From NCBI GenBank assembly GCA_017511605.1, contig JAFWJL010000001.1, positions 32,095 through 96,094 of the forward strand: a stretch of DNA of 64,000 nucleotides, in the 5' to 3' direction. The notes beneath the pieces were generated by a model that did not search any database, was not told where the DNA came from, and saw nothing but the letters and a program-made list of their open reading frames with translations. Both the position numbers and the translations under genes were made by a program. Shown piece by piece: positions 16,729 through 24,264 of the stretch. Positions within the stretch are counted from its first letter, which is position 1. Every line of letters starts with the position of its first letter. This DNA comes from Bacilli bacterium (GTDB taxonomy: Bacteria > Bacillota_I > Bacilli_A > RF39 > UBA660).

Positions 16729-17331
16729 ATGAAACAGGCTAAGTTAATTAGTTATCTTACCCTAGTTGTTGCTATCATGATGTTATCAATAGGATTAGTT
16801 ATGGAAAGTACTAATAACCTTAAGGTAACTGAAGAAGCATTAGATATGAAAAACGTAGTAGCCAGTGCTATTGATGTTAAAGAGGGAAATAAAGAAAAAA
16901 TAAAAACTTCTGAATTATCTACTAACATCGATATGGAAACTGCACCTGCTGCTTATCTAAAAATAGAAAAAGTATTTAGTGAAATAAGTACAGAAGAAGC
17001 CATAGCTGCATTAAATGATGGTACATTAAAGATGGAGTATTCTGCAGTGTACTCATATAATGGTCTTAATAAGAGAAGAGGGGCAATATATTATAACGGG
17101 CATAGGGAAACTTATTACTCAGAAAAAGTATTGCCAGGTAATGGATTACGAATTCCAGGAAGACACGTTGCAGACGATGGTACAATAAGAGATGAAAATG
17201 GTTATATCTGTGTAGCTGCAGATCCAGGATTCTTAGCTAGAGGAACTGTGTTAATAACTTCATTAGGTCCTGCTAAAGTATACGATAGTGGATGTGCTTA
17301 TGGTACAGTAGATATCTACGTAAACTGGTAA
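16729..17331 (+). CDS. 3D-domain cell-wall protein
   Basis: The 200-aa product has an N-terminal signal anchor (about 7-24), an acidic spacer and a C-terminal 3D domain at about 115-200 with the three conserved aspartates in AADPG, VYDSG and TVDIYVNW. This is the double-psi beta-barrel fold of MltA-like lytic transglycosylases, seen in Bacillota proteins such as YabE, YorM and YocH. It probably cleaves peptidoglycan during growth or spore germination, outside the membrane. It has its own consensus promoter. Confidence 0.85.
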   Translation: MKQAKLISYLTLVVAIMMLSIGLVMESTNNLKVTEEALDMKNVVASAIDVKEGNKEKIKTSELSTNIDMETAPAAYLKIEKVFSEISTEEAIAALNDGTLKMEYSAVYSYNGLNKRRGAIYYNGHRETYYSEKVLPGNGLRIPGRHVADDGTIRDENGYICVAADPGFLARGTVLITSLGPAKVYDSGCAYGTVDIYVNW

Positions 17332-17334
17332 GAT

Positions 17335-17360
17335 AAAGACTAGAAAATCTAGTCTTTTTA
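17335..17360 (+). terminator. Terminator after the 3D-domain gene
   Basis: AAAGACTAGA (17335-17344) pairs with TCTAGTCTTT (17348-17357). Confidence 0.8.
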
Positions 17361-17417
17361 TTATGTCTATAAAATGTGATATAATAAATTAAAATATACA
17401 GTAGTAGGAGGAATAAT

Positions 17418-17984
17418 ATGATATGTCCAAAATGCAAAATGAAAATGAATAATGAAGATTATTGTTTCCATTGTGGTTATATGTCAAATGGGAATGTTAT
17501 TGAACAAAAAGAAGTTGCTCCTACCATGTTAGAATTATATTTTGGTGAAAAATATGATAAGTATATGAGAAATAAAAACTGGCTTATTGCTGGTATTTTA
17601 GGACCAATTTATATTTTTTGCCAAGGACATTATTTGATTGGGTTATTATTAATTGTTCTAGATTATTTTATCTCATTATTTTTCCTAGTTTTTAATCATG
17701 CATTCTTATATTATTATATTGTTTTATTACTAAATTTTATATATTTAGTATTTAATAGAGCTATTTGGGCAACAATTGGAAATATGATTTATCTCAAATT
17801 ACTAACAAAAAGATTAAATAAAATGAAAGAAACTAATTATGATAAGTATGAATCAAATATTCAACAATTATATAAGAAAGATCATAAATTTACTGTATTG
17901 AAATACTTTATATTTGGACTATTATTTTTATTAATATTTTATTTTATTAAGGAAGCTATATATAATAATGCAGGACTATTATAA
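17418..17984 (+). CDS. Zinc-ribbon DUF2628-like membrane protein
   Basis: The 188-aa product has an N-terminal zinc ribbon (C3-x2-C6, C17-x2-C20) and three to four hydrophobic segments at about 52-70, 74-95, 100-120 and 160-182. It is a shorter relative of the protein at 1707, without the Lys/Glu/Pro linker and C-terminal domain. The NWLIAGILGPIYIFCQGHY segment fits DUF2628. SD is GTAGGAGG. Function unknown. Confidence 0.65.
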   Translation: MICPKCKMKMNNEDYCFHCGYMSNGNVIEQKEVAPTMLELYFGEKYDKYMRNKNWLIAGILGPIYIFCQGHYLIGLLLIVLDYFISLFFLVFNHAFLYYYIVLLLNFIYLVFNRAIWATIGNMIYLKLLTKRLNKMKETNYDKYESNIQQLYKKDHKFTVLKYFIFGLLFLLIFYFIKEAIYNNAGLL

Positions 17985-18000
17985 AAATAGTCTTTTTTTA
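17972..18000 (+). terminator. Terminator overlapping the end of the DUF2628-like gene
   Basis: GACTATT (17974-17980) pairs with AATAGTC (17986-17992), then seven T. Confidence 0.75.
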
Positions 18001-18033
18001 TATCTAAATTCATACAATATAGAGGGTGTAAAC

Positions 18034-18062
18034 TTGACATTTTTGAAAAATTTTGATATAAT
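18034..18062 (+). promoter_or_regulatory. Consensus sigma-A promoter of the OLE RNA gene
   Basis: TTGACA (18034-18039) and TATAAT (18057-18062) match the consensus at all 12 bases with an ideal 17-nt spacer. Transcription should begin near 18069. Confidence 0.85.
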
Positions 18063-18068
18063 TATACC

Positions 18069-18700
18069 TGTAATTGATGGCACATTATTCTAGTCAATTA
18101 CTTTATTATGAAGACGATCGTAAAAAGTCGTTAAAAGGCACATCTGTGAAACCTCTGGTGTTTGCTTCTTACGCCCAGTTTGGGGTGGATGCTGGAGATG
18201 AGAATCTTGGGCGACTCATAATGGCATATGAATCACGACCCATTATTCGTGGAGACCAATTCTTGTGGTAAATCTATACGAACAACTTCTGATGATATTA
18301 CTACGGTATTGGATATGAACCTGTATTGTGGCGAAAGCTATGTACAGTGTAGCCTGTCTTGCGTGAAGGTTTTGGGATAAATGATCTCTTTTATTTTTGG
18401 GCGGCCACCCATAATAAAAATTGCATTTTGAAATAATCTTTGCAAAAAAGAATTAATATTAAAGTGTTGGAGAGGAAATCTCCTAGAGTGTACTTCAATA
18501 TAAGATTGCAGTGGGCACTAAGTGGTAATCAAGTCGTATGTTTGGAAACAACATATTGATTTCTTTAAAGGGGAACCACAATATTGGTAACGATATTGTA
18601 GAAATCAGGGAAATCCTACTTGACCTATGGCTCAAAGTTAATTATATTGAATGCCAAACAATTTTTGAAAAAAATAAGTAGTCAAACTACTTTTTTTTTA
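18069..18700 (+). ncRNA. ole: OLE RNA (ornate, large, extremophilic RNA)
   Basis: This 632-nt segment has no credible gene, is clearly richer in G and C than its surroundings, and is bounded by a perfect promoter and a terminator. Several stems can be read directly: CGCCCA/TGGGCG (18172-18177 with 18208-18213), GGAGA/TCTCC (18469-18483), TTGCA/TGCAA (18421-18445), and a two-tier hairpin GATTTC/GAAATC (18558-18563 with 18601-18606) enclosing ACAATAT/ATATTGT. Length (OLE RNAs are about 600 nt) and the oapA gene 28 nt downstream identify it as OLE RNA. OLE RNA forms a membrane-bound ribonucleoprotein with OapA and is linked to stress resistance. I assigned it from context and structure, not from an alignment. 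Confidence 0.85.
18675..18700 (+). terminator. Terminator at the 3' end of OLE RNA
   Basis: AAGTAGT (18676-18682) pairs with ACTACTT (18686-18692), with nine T from 18691. Some read-through into oapA would be expected, as a separate strong promoter for oapA is not evident beyond a TATAAT-like box at 18703-18708. Confidence 0.75.
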
Positions 18701-18727
18701 TGCTATAATTTAAATAGAGGAATAATT

Positions 18728-19312
18728 ATGAAAAAACAAAGTGAATTAAAAAACTTAGTAGAACAAACTAAAAAAAGAGAAAAGATAAAAAAAGAAAGAG
18801 TAGATATCAAATGGATAATCACAATTATAATAGTGGCATTTGTTATTTCATTTGGATTGTCTTTTGTAGCAAACTCTACAATACCTAATCTATCATTAGT
18901 ATTTGGTATTATTATCACATTAGTATTTATACTTATAGGTATATTATTTGATATTATCGGAGTAGCAGTAACTGGTGCAGATGAAGCTGTATTTCATTCA
19001 ATGGCTTCCCGCAAAGTAAAAGGAGCATCTACTGCAGTTAAGTTAAAAAAGAATGCCGATAAAACATCAAGTTTCTGCTGCGATGTAATAGGTGATATCT
19101 GTGGTGTTATTTCAGGTGCCGCTGGTACTACAATATGTGCAATATTAGTAACTAAGTATCACACAGATTTATTACTAACAGGATTAATATTAACCGCAAT
19201 TATTTCATCCTTAACTATAGGTGGAAAAGCATTAGGTAAAAGTTTTGCCATTAATAAAAGTGATATTATCTTATATGAGTTTTCAAAATTTGTTTCAAAT
19301 TTTTACCATTAG
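18728..19312 (+). CDS. oapA: OLE-associated membrane protein OapA
   Basis: The 194-aa protein has a very basic N-terminus (residues 1-28, RNA-binding candidate) and transmembrane segments at about 29-48, 55-82, 125-142 and 147-165. Family signatures are FDIIGVAVTGADEAVFHSMA around 73-92 and CDVIGDICGVISGAAG around 118-133. OapA dimers bind OLE RNA and tether it to the membrane; the family is found almost only beside OLE. I took the ATG at 18728 (SD AGAGGA), because the longer frame from 18620 would run back into OLE RNA and its terminator. Confidence 0.88.
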   Translation: MKKQSELKNLVEQTKKREKIKKERVDIKWIITIIIVAFVISFGLSFVANSTIPNLSLVFGIIITLVFILIGILFDIIGVAVTGADEAVFHSMASRKVKGASTAVKLKKNADKTSSFCCDVIGDICGVISGAAGTTICAILVTKYHTDLLLTGLILTAIISSLTIGGKALGKSFAINKSDIILYEFSKFVSNFYH

Positions 19313-19367
19313 TTTACAAATAAAACTATATATGGTATAGTAATGCGTAAAAAGAGAAGGAGTATTT

Positions 19368-20030
19368 ATGGGATACCGATTAGATGATAAAGAAATAAAA
19401 AAATTTAATGTTAGATTAATTGGTAAAGGTAAAAAAGGAAATGTTTATCGTTTTCATGATGCTGCCTTAAAACTATTTAAAGAAGATATTCCTCCTATTG
19501 AAGAAGAAACAGCAAAATATTTAACAAGTATTTCTACAGATAGAATTCTACTTCCTATAAATCTAGTATTTTATAATAATAAATTTAGAGGATATACATA
19601 TAAATTAGTACCTAAAAAAGGTTCTGGTCAAAGAATGACAATGTTACCTAAAACAGACTTAGTTCAAGATATTAGAATCTTAGAAAGAGATATTGATACA
19701 TTAACTGATAAAAGTGTATTATTAAGTGGTTTAGATGAAACAAATAGTATCTTCAATGGTGAATTATATCTAACAGATCCATCAGGATATTCAGTACTAG
19801 AAGATATGAGTAAAGATGAATTAAATAGAATTAATAAATTTCAATTACACTTATTATTAGTGAAATTAATTAAAATAGATTTAAATAAAACTAATTTTTC
19901 AACAAAAGCCAATATAGATGAAATTGAAAGAATGTTAAAGACAAAAGATGCTGATGAAAATAGTAGCGATTTCTTCGCAGAAATAATAAGTAAAAATGAT
20001 ACAGTAAGAGAATTTGTAAAAAAACTATAA
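19368..20030 (+). CDS. Protein-kinase-like fold protein, probably atypical
   Basis: The 220-aa product begins like a kinase N-lobe: a Gly-rich loop GKGKKGNVYRF (19-29) followed by a Lys (K35) in ALKLFK, and a hinge-like FRGYTYKLV. A DPS triplet in LYLTDPSGYS may stand in for DFG. No clear HRD catalytic loop is seen and the C-lobe is short. It may be an inactive or antibiotic-kinase-like protein. SD is AGAAGGAG. Neighbours (OapA upstream, ABC-F downstream) give no clear pathway. Confidence 0.5.
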   Translation: MGYRLDDKEIKKFNVRLIGKGKKGNVYRFHDAALKLFKEDIPPIEEETAKYLTSISTDRILLPINLVFYNNKFRGYTYKLVPKKGSGQRMTMLPKTDLVQDIRILERDIDTLTDKSVLLSGLDETNSIFNGELYLTDPSGYSVLEDMSKDELNRINKFQLHLLLVKLIKIDLNKTNFSTKANIDEIERMLKTKDADENSSDFFAEIISKNDTVREFVKKL

Positions 20031-20058
20031 GACAAGTAAAAACTTGTCTTTTTATTTT
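20029..20058 (+). terminator. Terminator after the kinase-like gene
   Basis: AAGACAAGT (20029-20037) pairs with ACTTGTCTT (20042-20050). Confidence 0.75.
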
Positions 20059-20095
20059 GTATATAGTAAAATATAATAAGTTTTGAGGTGATTAA

Positions 20096-21685
20096 ATGAT
20101 ACAAGTAAGTAATGTAAGCCTAAAATTTGGAAAAAGAACATTGTTTGAAGATGTTAATTTAAAATTTACCAATGGTAATTGCTATGGATTAATAGGAGCT
20201 AATGGTAGTGGAAAATCAACTTTTTTAAAACTATTAAGTGGAGAATTAGAAACTACTACTGGTGAAATTTCTATATCAAAAGGAGAAAGAATTTCTATTT
20301 TAAAGCAGGATCACTACGAATATGATGAAAAAAGAGTAATGGATGTTGTATTAATGGGTAATCCTAGATTATATGAAATAATTGAAGAAAAAGATAGAAT
20401 GTACTCACAAACAGAATTCTCTGAAGAAGATGGAATGAAATTAGCTAACCTAGAAGCAGAATTTATGGAATTAGATGGATGGAATGCCGAAGCAGATGCT
20501 GCTACTTTATTAAATAATTTAGGTATTAATGAAGAATTTCATTATTTAAATATGAAAGAAATACCAGTTAAATTAAGAGTTAAAGTATTACTTGCTCAAG
20601 CATTATTTGGTAATCCTGATATTCTTCTTTTAGATGAACCAACAAACTCTCTAGACTTAGATGCTATCCGTTGGTTAGAAGAATTCTTAATTAATTTTAA
20701 TAATACAGTAATTATAGTATCTCATGATAGATATTTCTTAAATAAAGTTTGCACTCATATAGTTGATATTGATTATACAAAAATCAAATTATATGTAGGT
20801 AACTATGACTTCTGGTATGAATCAAGTGAATTATTACAAAAACAAATGAGAGAATCAAATAAAAAGAAAGAAGAAAAAATAAAAGAATTACAAGCATTCA
20901 TCGCAAGATTCTCAGCTAATGCATCAAAGTCTAAACAAGCAACTTCACGTAAGAAGATGTTAGAAAAAATAGAATTAGATGAAATAATACCTTCTTCAAG
21001 AAAATATCCATATATTGATTTTAAAATAGAAAAAGAAGCAGGAAAAGAAATATTAAAAGTAGAAAACCTAGTAAAAGAAGTAGATGGAAAAAGAATAATT
21101 AATAAGATATCATTCACAGTATTAAAAGGTGATAAAATCTGTTTTATTGCTAAAGATGATATGGTAAAAACAATGTTATTTAATATCTTATCTGGAAAAG
21201 AAAAATATGATAAAGGAACTATAGAGTGGGGTAAAACAATTATTCCAGAATATATTCCACAAGATAATACAAGTTATTTCAATACAGATAAAAATATATT
21301 AGAATGGTTAGGACAATATTATGATATAAAAGATGAAACAGTCACAAGAGGTTTCTTAGGAAGAATGTTATTCTCAGGTGATGATGTATTTAAAAAAGTA
21401 AATGTATTATCAGGAGGAGAAAAAGCAAGATGTATGTTATCTAAAACAATGCTACAAGAACCAAACTTCTTAATTCTAGATGAGCCAACAAACCATCTTG
21501 ATCTAGAAAGTATAACTTCTCTAAATAAAGGGTTAGAAAACTTTAAAGGAGAAATACTTTTCACATCACGTGACTATGAACTTAATAGAACAGTAGCTAA
21601 TAGAGTAATAGAAATAAAAGAAGATGGTACTATTATAGATAGGCCAATGACTTATGAACAATATTTAGAAGAAAGTAAAAAGTAG
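20096..21685 (+). CDS. ABC-F family ATPase, YbiT type, with degenerate second nucleotide site
   Basis: The 529-aa protein has two ABC domains joined by a linker with the YbiT-type FSANASKSKQATSR sequence. NBD1 has Walker A GANGSGKST (34-42) and LLLDEPTNSLD, but its signature is IPVKLR (156-161), which is usual in this subgroup. NBD2 keeps LSGGE (438-442) and LILDEPTNHLD, but its P-loop reads A352-KDDM-V357-K358-T359 with both glycines gone, and the switch His is Arg492. Only the composite site formed by Walker A1 and signature 2 looks competent. ABC-F proteins act on ribosomes (translation factor or antibiotic protection). There is no membrane domain. Confidence 0.88.
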   Translation: MIQVSNVSLKFGKRTLFEDVNLKFTNGNCYGLIGANGSGKSTFLKLLSGELETTTGEISISKGERISILKQDHYEYDEKRVMDVVLMGNPRLYEIIEEKDRMYSQTEFSEEDGMKLANLEAEFMELDGWNAEADAATLLNNLGINEEFHYLNMKEIPVKLRVKVLLAQALFGNPDILLLDEPTNSLDLDAIRWLEEFLINFNNTVIIVSHDRYFLNKVCTHIVDIDYTKIKLYVGNYDFWYESSELLQKQMRESNKKKEEKIKELQAFIARFSANASKSKQATSRKKMLEKIELDEIIPSSRKYPYIDFKIEKEAGKEILKVENLVKEVDGKRIINKISFTVLKGDKICFIAKDDMVKTMLFNILSGKEKYDKGTIEWGKTIIPEYIPQDNTSYFNTDKNILEWLGQYYDIKDETVTRGFLGRMLFSGDDVFKKVNVLSGGEKARCMLSKTMLQEPNFLILDEPTNHLDLESITSLNKGLENFKGEILFTSRDYELNRTVANRVIEIKEDGTIIDRPMTYEQYLEESKK

Positions 21686-21700
21686 TCTTTTTACTTTTTT
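21677..21700 (+). terminator. Terminator after the ABC-F gene
   Basis: AAAAAGTA (21677-21684) pairs with TACTTTTT (21692-21699). It overlaps the stop codon. Confidence 0.65.
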
Positions 21701-21702
21701 AA

Positions 21703-21730
21703 TTGAATAATAAAATATCTGTGCTATAAT
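21703..21730 (+). promoter_or_regulatory. Extended -10 promoter of the thioredoxin-fold gene
   Basis: TTGAAT (21703-21708), 16-nt spacer, and TATAAT (21725-21730) preceded by TGC (extended -10). It begins where the previous terminator's T-run ends. Confidence 0.6.
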
Positions 21731-21752
21731 AAAATAAAAAAGAGGTCATACT

Positions 21753-22262
21753 ATGAATAAGAAACTACTAGGAATTATAGGGACATCATTAATAATAGTA
21801 TTGCTAATTATAAGTTTTATAATTCCAAATAAGGATAAAACACCAGAACAAATTACAATGGAAATTGTTTCAAAAGCAACAAATGAAAGTCAAAAAATAA
21901 AACCTGAAGAACAAAAAGAGTTTATTGAAATAAATATAGATGATTATCTTAATAAATATAATGAAAATGAAAAATCAATAGTGTTTGTCGGTAGATTAAT
22001 ATCCCAAGATTATCAAATAGTAGCGCCAATCTTACATAATTTAGCATATAAATATAATTTAGATATATATTATTTAAACTCAGATAATTTCACAACTGAA
22101 GATAAAACAAAATTTGTAGAATCGGATACATTCTTTACTGAAGGATTTGGTTCAGCATTATTCACAATAATAGGTAATGGTAAACTACATGATATAGTTG
22201 ATGGAATAACAGATACTGAACATTATATAAAGTTTTTAAAAAGAAATGGATATATAAGTTAA
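21753..22262 (+). CDS. Membrane-anchored thioredoxin-fold protein lacking CxxC
   Basis: The 169-aa product has an N-terminal transmembrane anchor at about 7-25 and an extracytoplasmic domain with a thioredoxin-like pattern: a strand (IVFVGR), an alpha helix (APILHNLAYKY), a strand with YLNSD, and a cis-Pro-side region (ALFTIIGNG). Where related proteins have CxYC, this one reads SQDY, so it cannot act as a disulfide reductase. It may bind a partner. It is followed 12 nt later by the PH-domain gene. Confidence 0.55.
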   Translation: MNKKLLGIIGTSLIIVLLIISFIIPNKDKTPEQITMEIVSKATNESQKIKPEEQKEFIEINIDDYLNKYNENEKSIVFVGRLISQDYQIVAPILHNLAYKYNLDIYYLNSDNFTTEDKTKFVESDTFFTEGFGSALFTIIGNGKLHDIVDGITDTEHYIKFLKRNGYIS

Positions 22263-22274
22263 GGAGGTTGCAGT

Positions 22275-22721
22275 ATGGGAGCAATATATAAAAGAGTATT
22301 AAGATTTAAACAAAAATATCCAAACACAGTAGCGTGGAGACTAGAAAAAAATGCTAGTGTTATTGAAAGACATTTAAATCCAGGAGAGGAAGTTAGATAT
22401 GCGTTCGCTGCTCAGAAGAATGATAATATATTTAATATATTTGAAACAGCAGTAGTAGTCCTAACTACCAAAAGAATCTTAATAGGTAGAAAAAGAGTAT
22501 TATATGGTTACTTTTTAAACTCAATCACACCTGATATGTTTAATGACTTAAAAGTACAAGGTGGATTACTTTGGGGTAAAGTACATATAGATACAGTAAA
22601 AGAATATGTTACACTTTCTCATATAAGTAATAATGCCTTAACAGAAATAGAAACAGAAGTATCTACATACATGATGGAAGAAAAGAAAAAATACGCAAAT
22701 GAATTAAGTGATGGAGACTAG
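22275..22721 (+). CDS. Bacterial PH-domain protein
   Basis: The 148-aa soluble protein contains a bacterial pleckstrin-homology-like domain at about 35-130 (GEEVRYAFAAQ, then VVLTTKRILIGRKR, a typical bPH strand pair), with a C-terminal helix. Such proteins are often membrane-peripheral, but no function is assigned. A strong AAGGAGG SD precedes the ATG. Confidence 0.65.
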   Translation: MGAIYKRVLRFKQKYPNTVAWRLEKNASVIERHLNPGEEVRYAFAAQKNDNIFNIFETAVVVLTTKRILIGRKRVLYGYFLNSITPDMFNDLKVQGGLLWGKVHIDTVKEYVTLSHISNNALTEIETEVSTYMMEEKKKYANELSDGD

Positions 22722-22739
22722 GAATTAGTCTCTTTTTTT
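22713..22739 (+). terminator. Terminator after the PH-domain gene
   Basis: GAGACTA (22714-22720) pairs with TAGTCTC (22726-22732), then seven T. Confidence 0.8.
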
Positions 22740-22762
22740 GTTATAATTTATATGGTGGTAGT

Positions 22763-23953
22763 ATGAATAGAATTAAAAAAATAATTTTAGTAATATTCTT
22801 ATTAGTATTAGTATATTTTGGTTATAGAATACTAATCAAAGAACACGAAGTATCTTATACTATTGATAAGTATAGAATCAAAGAACACTTTTATATAAAT
22901 AAAAATCACTATTATGATTTAATTATTTCTAAAGATAAACTAAATTATACTTATACATTGGATAAAAACTTATCTAAAGAAAAAAGAATTATAAAAGAAA
23001 TAAAAACATATAAAAGTAATAATTTAGTATGTATAGTTCCTATATATAAAGAGAATATAGAATTAAACGTATATTGTAATTTAGATAATGAAGAAGTATC
23101 TAATGATTATTTAATTAAAACTTATAATAATGATTTTAAAATTATTAAAAAGAAAATTAAAAAGTATAAAATAAAATATCCAAGTAATAAAAATATATAT
23201 AAAAAATATAAAAAGAACACAGTATTTCAAAATAATATATTAGATAATTATAATTATTATATATGGAACTATAAAGGAATATTAGTTTTAAATAATAAAG
23301 AATTAAAATACCAAAAAATATTAAATTATGATTTATATGATAATATAATGGCTGTTTCTATAGATAGATATTATGTATTATTTGAAAATACAGATGTAAA
23401 TGGAATTAAGAATATTTATTACTATGACTCTAAAAATAAGAAATTAAATACATTTAAATTAAAAGAAAAATTATCTAAGGATTCATATATTAATGGAGTA
23501 GTGGATAATTATATTTATGTTACTGATCGAAAAAATAAAAAGGAATATAAAATCAATATATTAAAGAAAATAATTACTCAAGTAGACGATGACATAAACT
23601 ATATAACATACCAAAATAATAAGAAAAAAGAATTATCTAAAAGTGATTTCTTTATGAATGACCAATATTTTGATAATACTTATACAGTAGACAATAAAAT
23701 AAAAGATAATAATTATTATTACTACTATAAAAATAATAGAATTTATAAATCATTAGATACTAATAAAAAACATTCTAAATTACTATTAGAATTAGAAGAT
23801 ATAAAAGAGTGGAAAGTATATAATGATATAATCGTTATTATGGCAAAAGATACAATATATCAGTATACAGAAAAAGAAGGATTAAGAAAAATAGTAAAAA
23901 GTAATGAATTAAAATATAATTATAAAAATATATATAAAATAGGGAAGAAATAA
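22763..23953 (+). CDS. Membrane-anchored Lys/Asn/Tyr-rich protein of unknown function
   Basis: The 396-aa product has one N-terminal transmembrane helix (about 6-23) and a long extracytoplasmic part with repeated strand-like segments (YYWNYKG, YYVLFENT, YIYVTDRK), which looks like a degenerate beta-propeller. Lys, Asn and Tyr make up much of the sequence. I do not recognise a family. It stands alone, with a terminator at its stop codon. The start is supported by a weak GGTGGT SD. Confidence 0.5.
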   Translation: MNRIKKIILVIFLLVLVYFGYRILIKEHEVSYTIDKYRIKEHFYINKNHYYDLIISKDKLNYTYTLDKNLSKEKRIIKEIKTYKSNNLVCIVPIYKENIELNVYCNLDNEEVSNDYLIKTYNNDFKIIKKKIKKYKIKYPSNKNIYKKYKKNTVFQNNILDNYNYYIWNYKGILVLNNKELKYQKILNYDLYDNIMAVSIDRYYVLFENTDVNGIKNIYYYDSKNKKLNTFKLKEKLSKDSYINGVVDNYIYVTDRKNKKEYKINILKKIITQVDDDINYITYQNNKKKELSKSDFFMNDQYFDNTYTVDNKIKDNNYYYYYKNNRIYKSLDTNKKHSKLLLELEDIKEWKVYNDIIVIMAKDTIYQYTEKEGLRKIVKSNELKYNYKNIYKIGKK

Positions 23954-23970
23954 ACTTTCCTATTTTTTTA
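23938..23970 (+). terminator. Terminator overlapping the end of the preceding gene
   Basis: AATAGGGAAG (23938-23947) pairs with CTTTCCTATT (23955-23964) including one G-T pair, then T-run. Confidence 0.7.
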
Positions 23971-23979
23971 ATAAAATTG

Positions 23980-24008
23980 TTGAAATATAAATATCTATTT
24001 GATATAAT
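23980..24008 (+). promoter_or_regulatory. Sigma-A promoter of the tRNA-Cys/tRNA-Gly pair
   Basis: TTGAAA (23980-23985) and TATAAT (24003-24008) with a 17-nt spacer, ending 13 nt before tRNA-Cys. Confidence 0.75.
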
Positions 24009-24021
24009 CATAAGTGCAGAT

Positions 24022-24095
24022 GGGGTTATAGCCAAGTGGTAAGGCGTGGGTCTGCAACACCCTGATCGTTGGTTCAAATCCGACTAGCCCCTCCA
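24022..24095 (+). tRNA. tRNA-Cys (GCA)
   Basis: The acceptor stem GGGGTTA/TAGCCCC has one G-T pair. The anticodon loop CTGCAAC gives anticodon GCA. Discriminator U73, the Cys identity base, is present, and CCA is encoded. Confidence 0.95.
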
Positions 24096-24099
24096 AATT

Positions 24100-24174
24100 G
24101 CGAACGTGGTTCAATGGTTAGAATACGGCCTTGCCAAGGCTGTGATGGGGGTTCGATTCCCCTCGTTCGCTCCA
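24100..24174 (+). tRNA. tRNA-Gly (GCC)
   Basis: Acceptor GCGAACG/CGTTCGC, anticodon loop TTGCCAA in a CGGCC/GGCTG stem, T-loop TTCGATT, CCA encoded. It follows tRNA-Cys by 4 nt and shares its promoter. Confidence 0.95.
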
Positions 24175-24185
24175 TAGTAAAATAT

Positions 24186-24213
24186 AACTTATGAAAAATC
24201 ATAAGTTTTTTTA
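24186..24213 (+). terminator. Terminator of the tRNA-Cys/Gly unit
   Basis: AACTTATGA (24186-24194) pairs with TCATAAGTT (24199-24207), then T-run. Confidence 0.8.
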
Positions 24214-24264
24214 TTGTGTTTATAAAAATAGATATGTATAATAATAAGTCAAGGAGATAACGTT

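Noticed and set aside
18074..18271. 65-codon open frame on the plus strand
   Set aside because: It lies wholly inside the OLE RNA, has no ribosome site, and its codon use differs from all neighbours.
18620..18727. Longer N-terminus of OapA
   Set aside because: It would be encoded by the OLE RNA 3' end and terminator; the ATG at 18728 has an SD.
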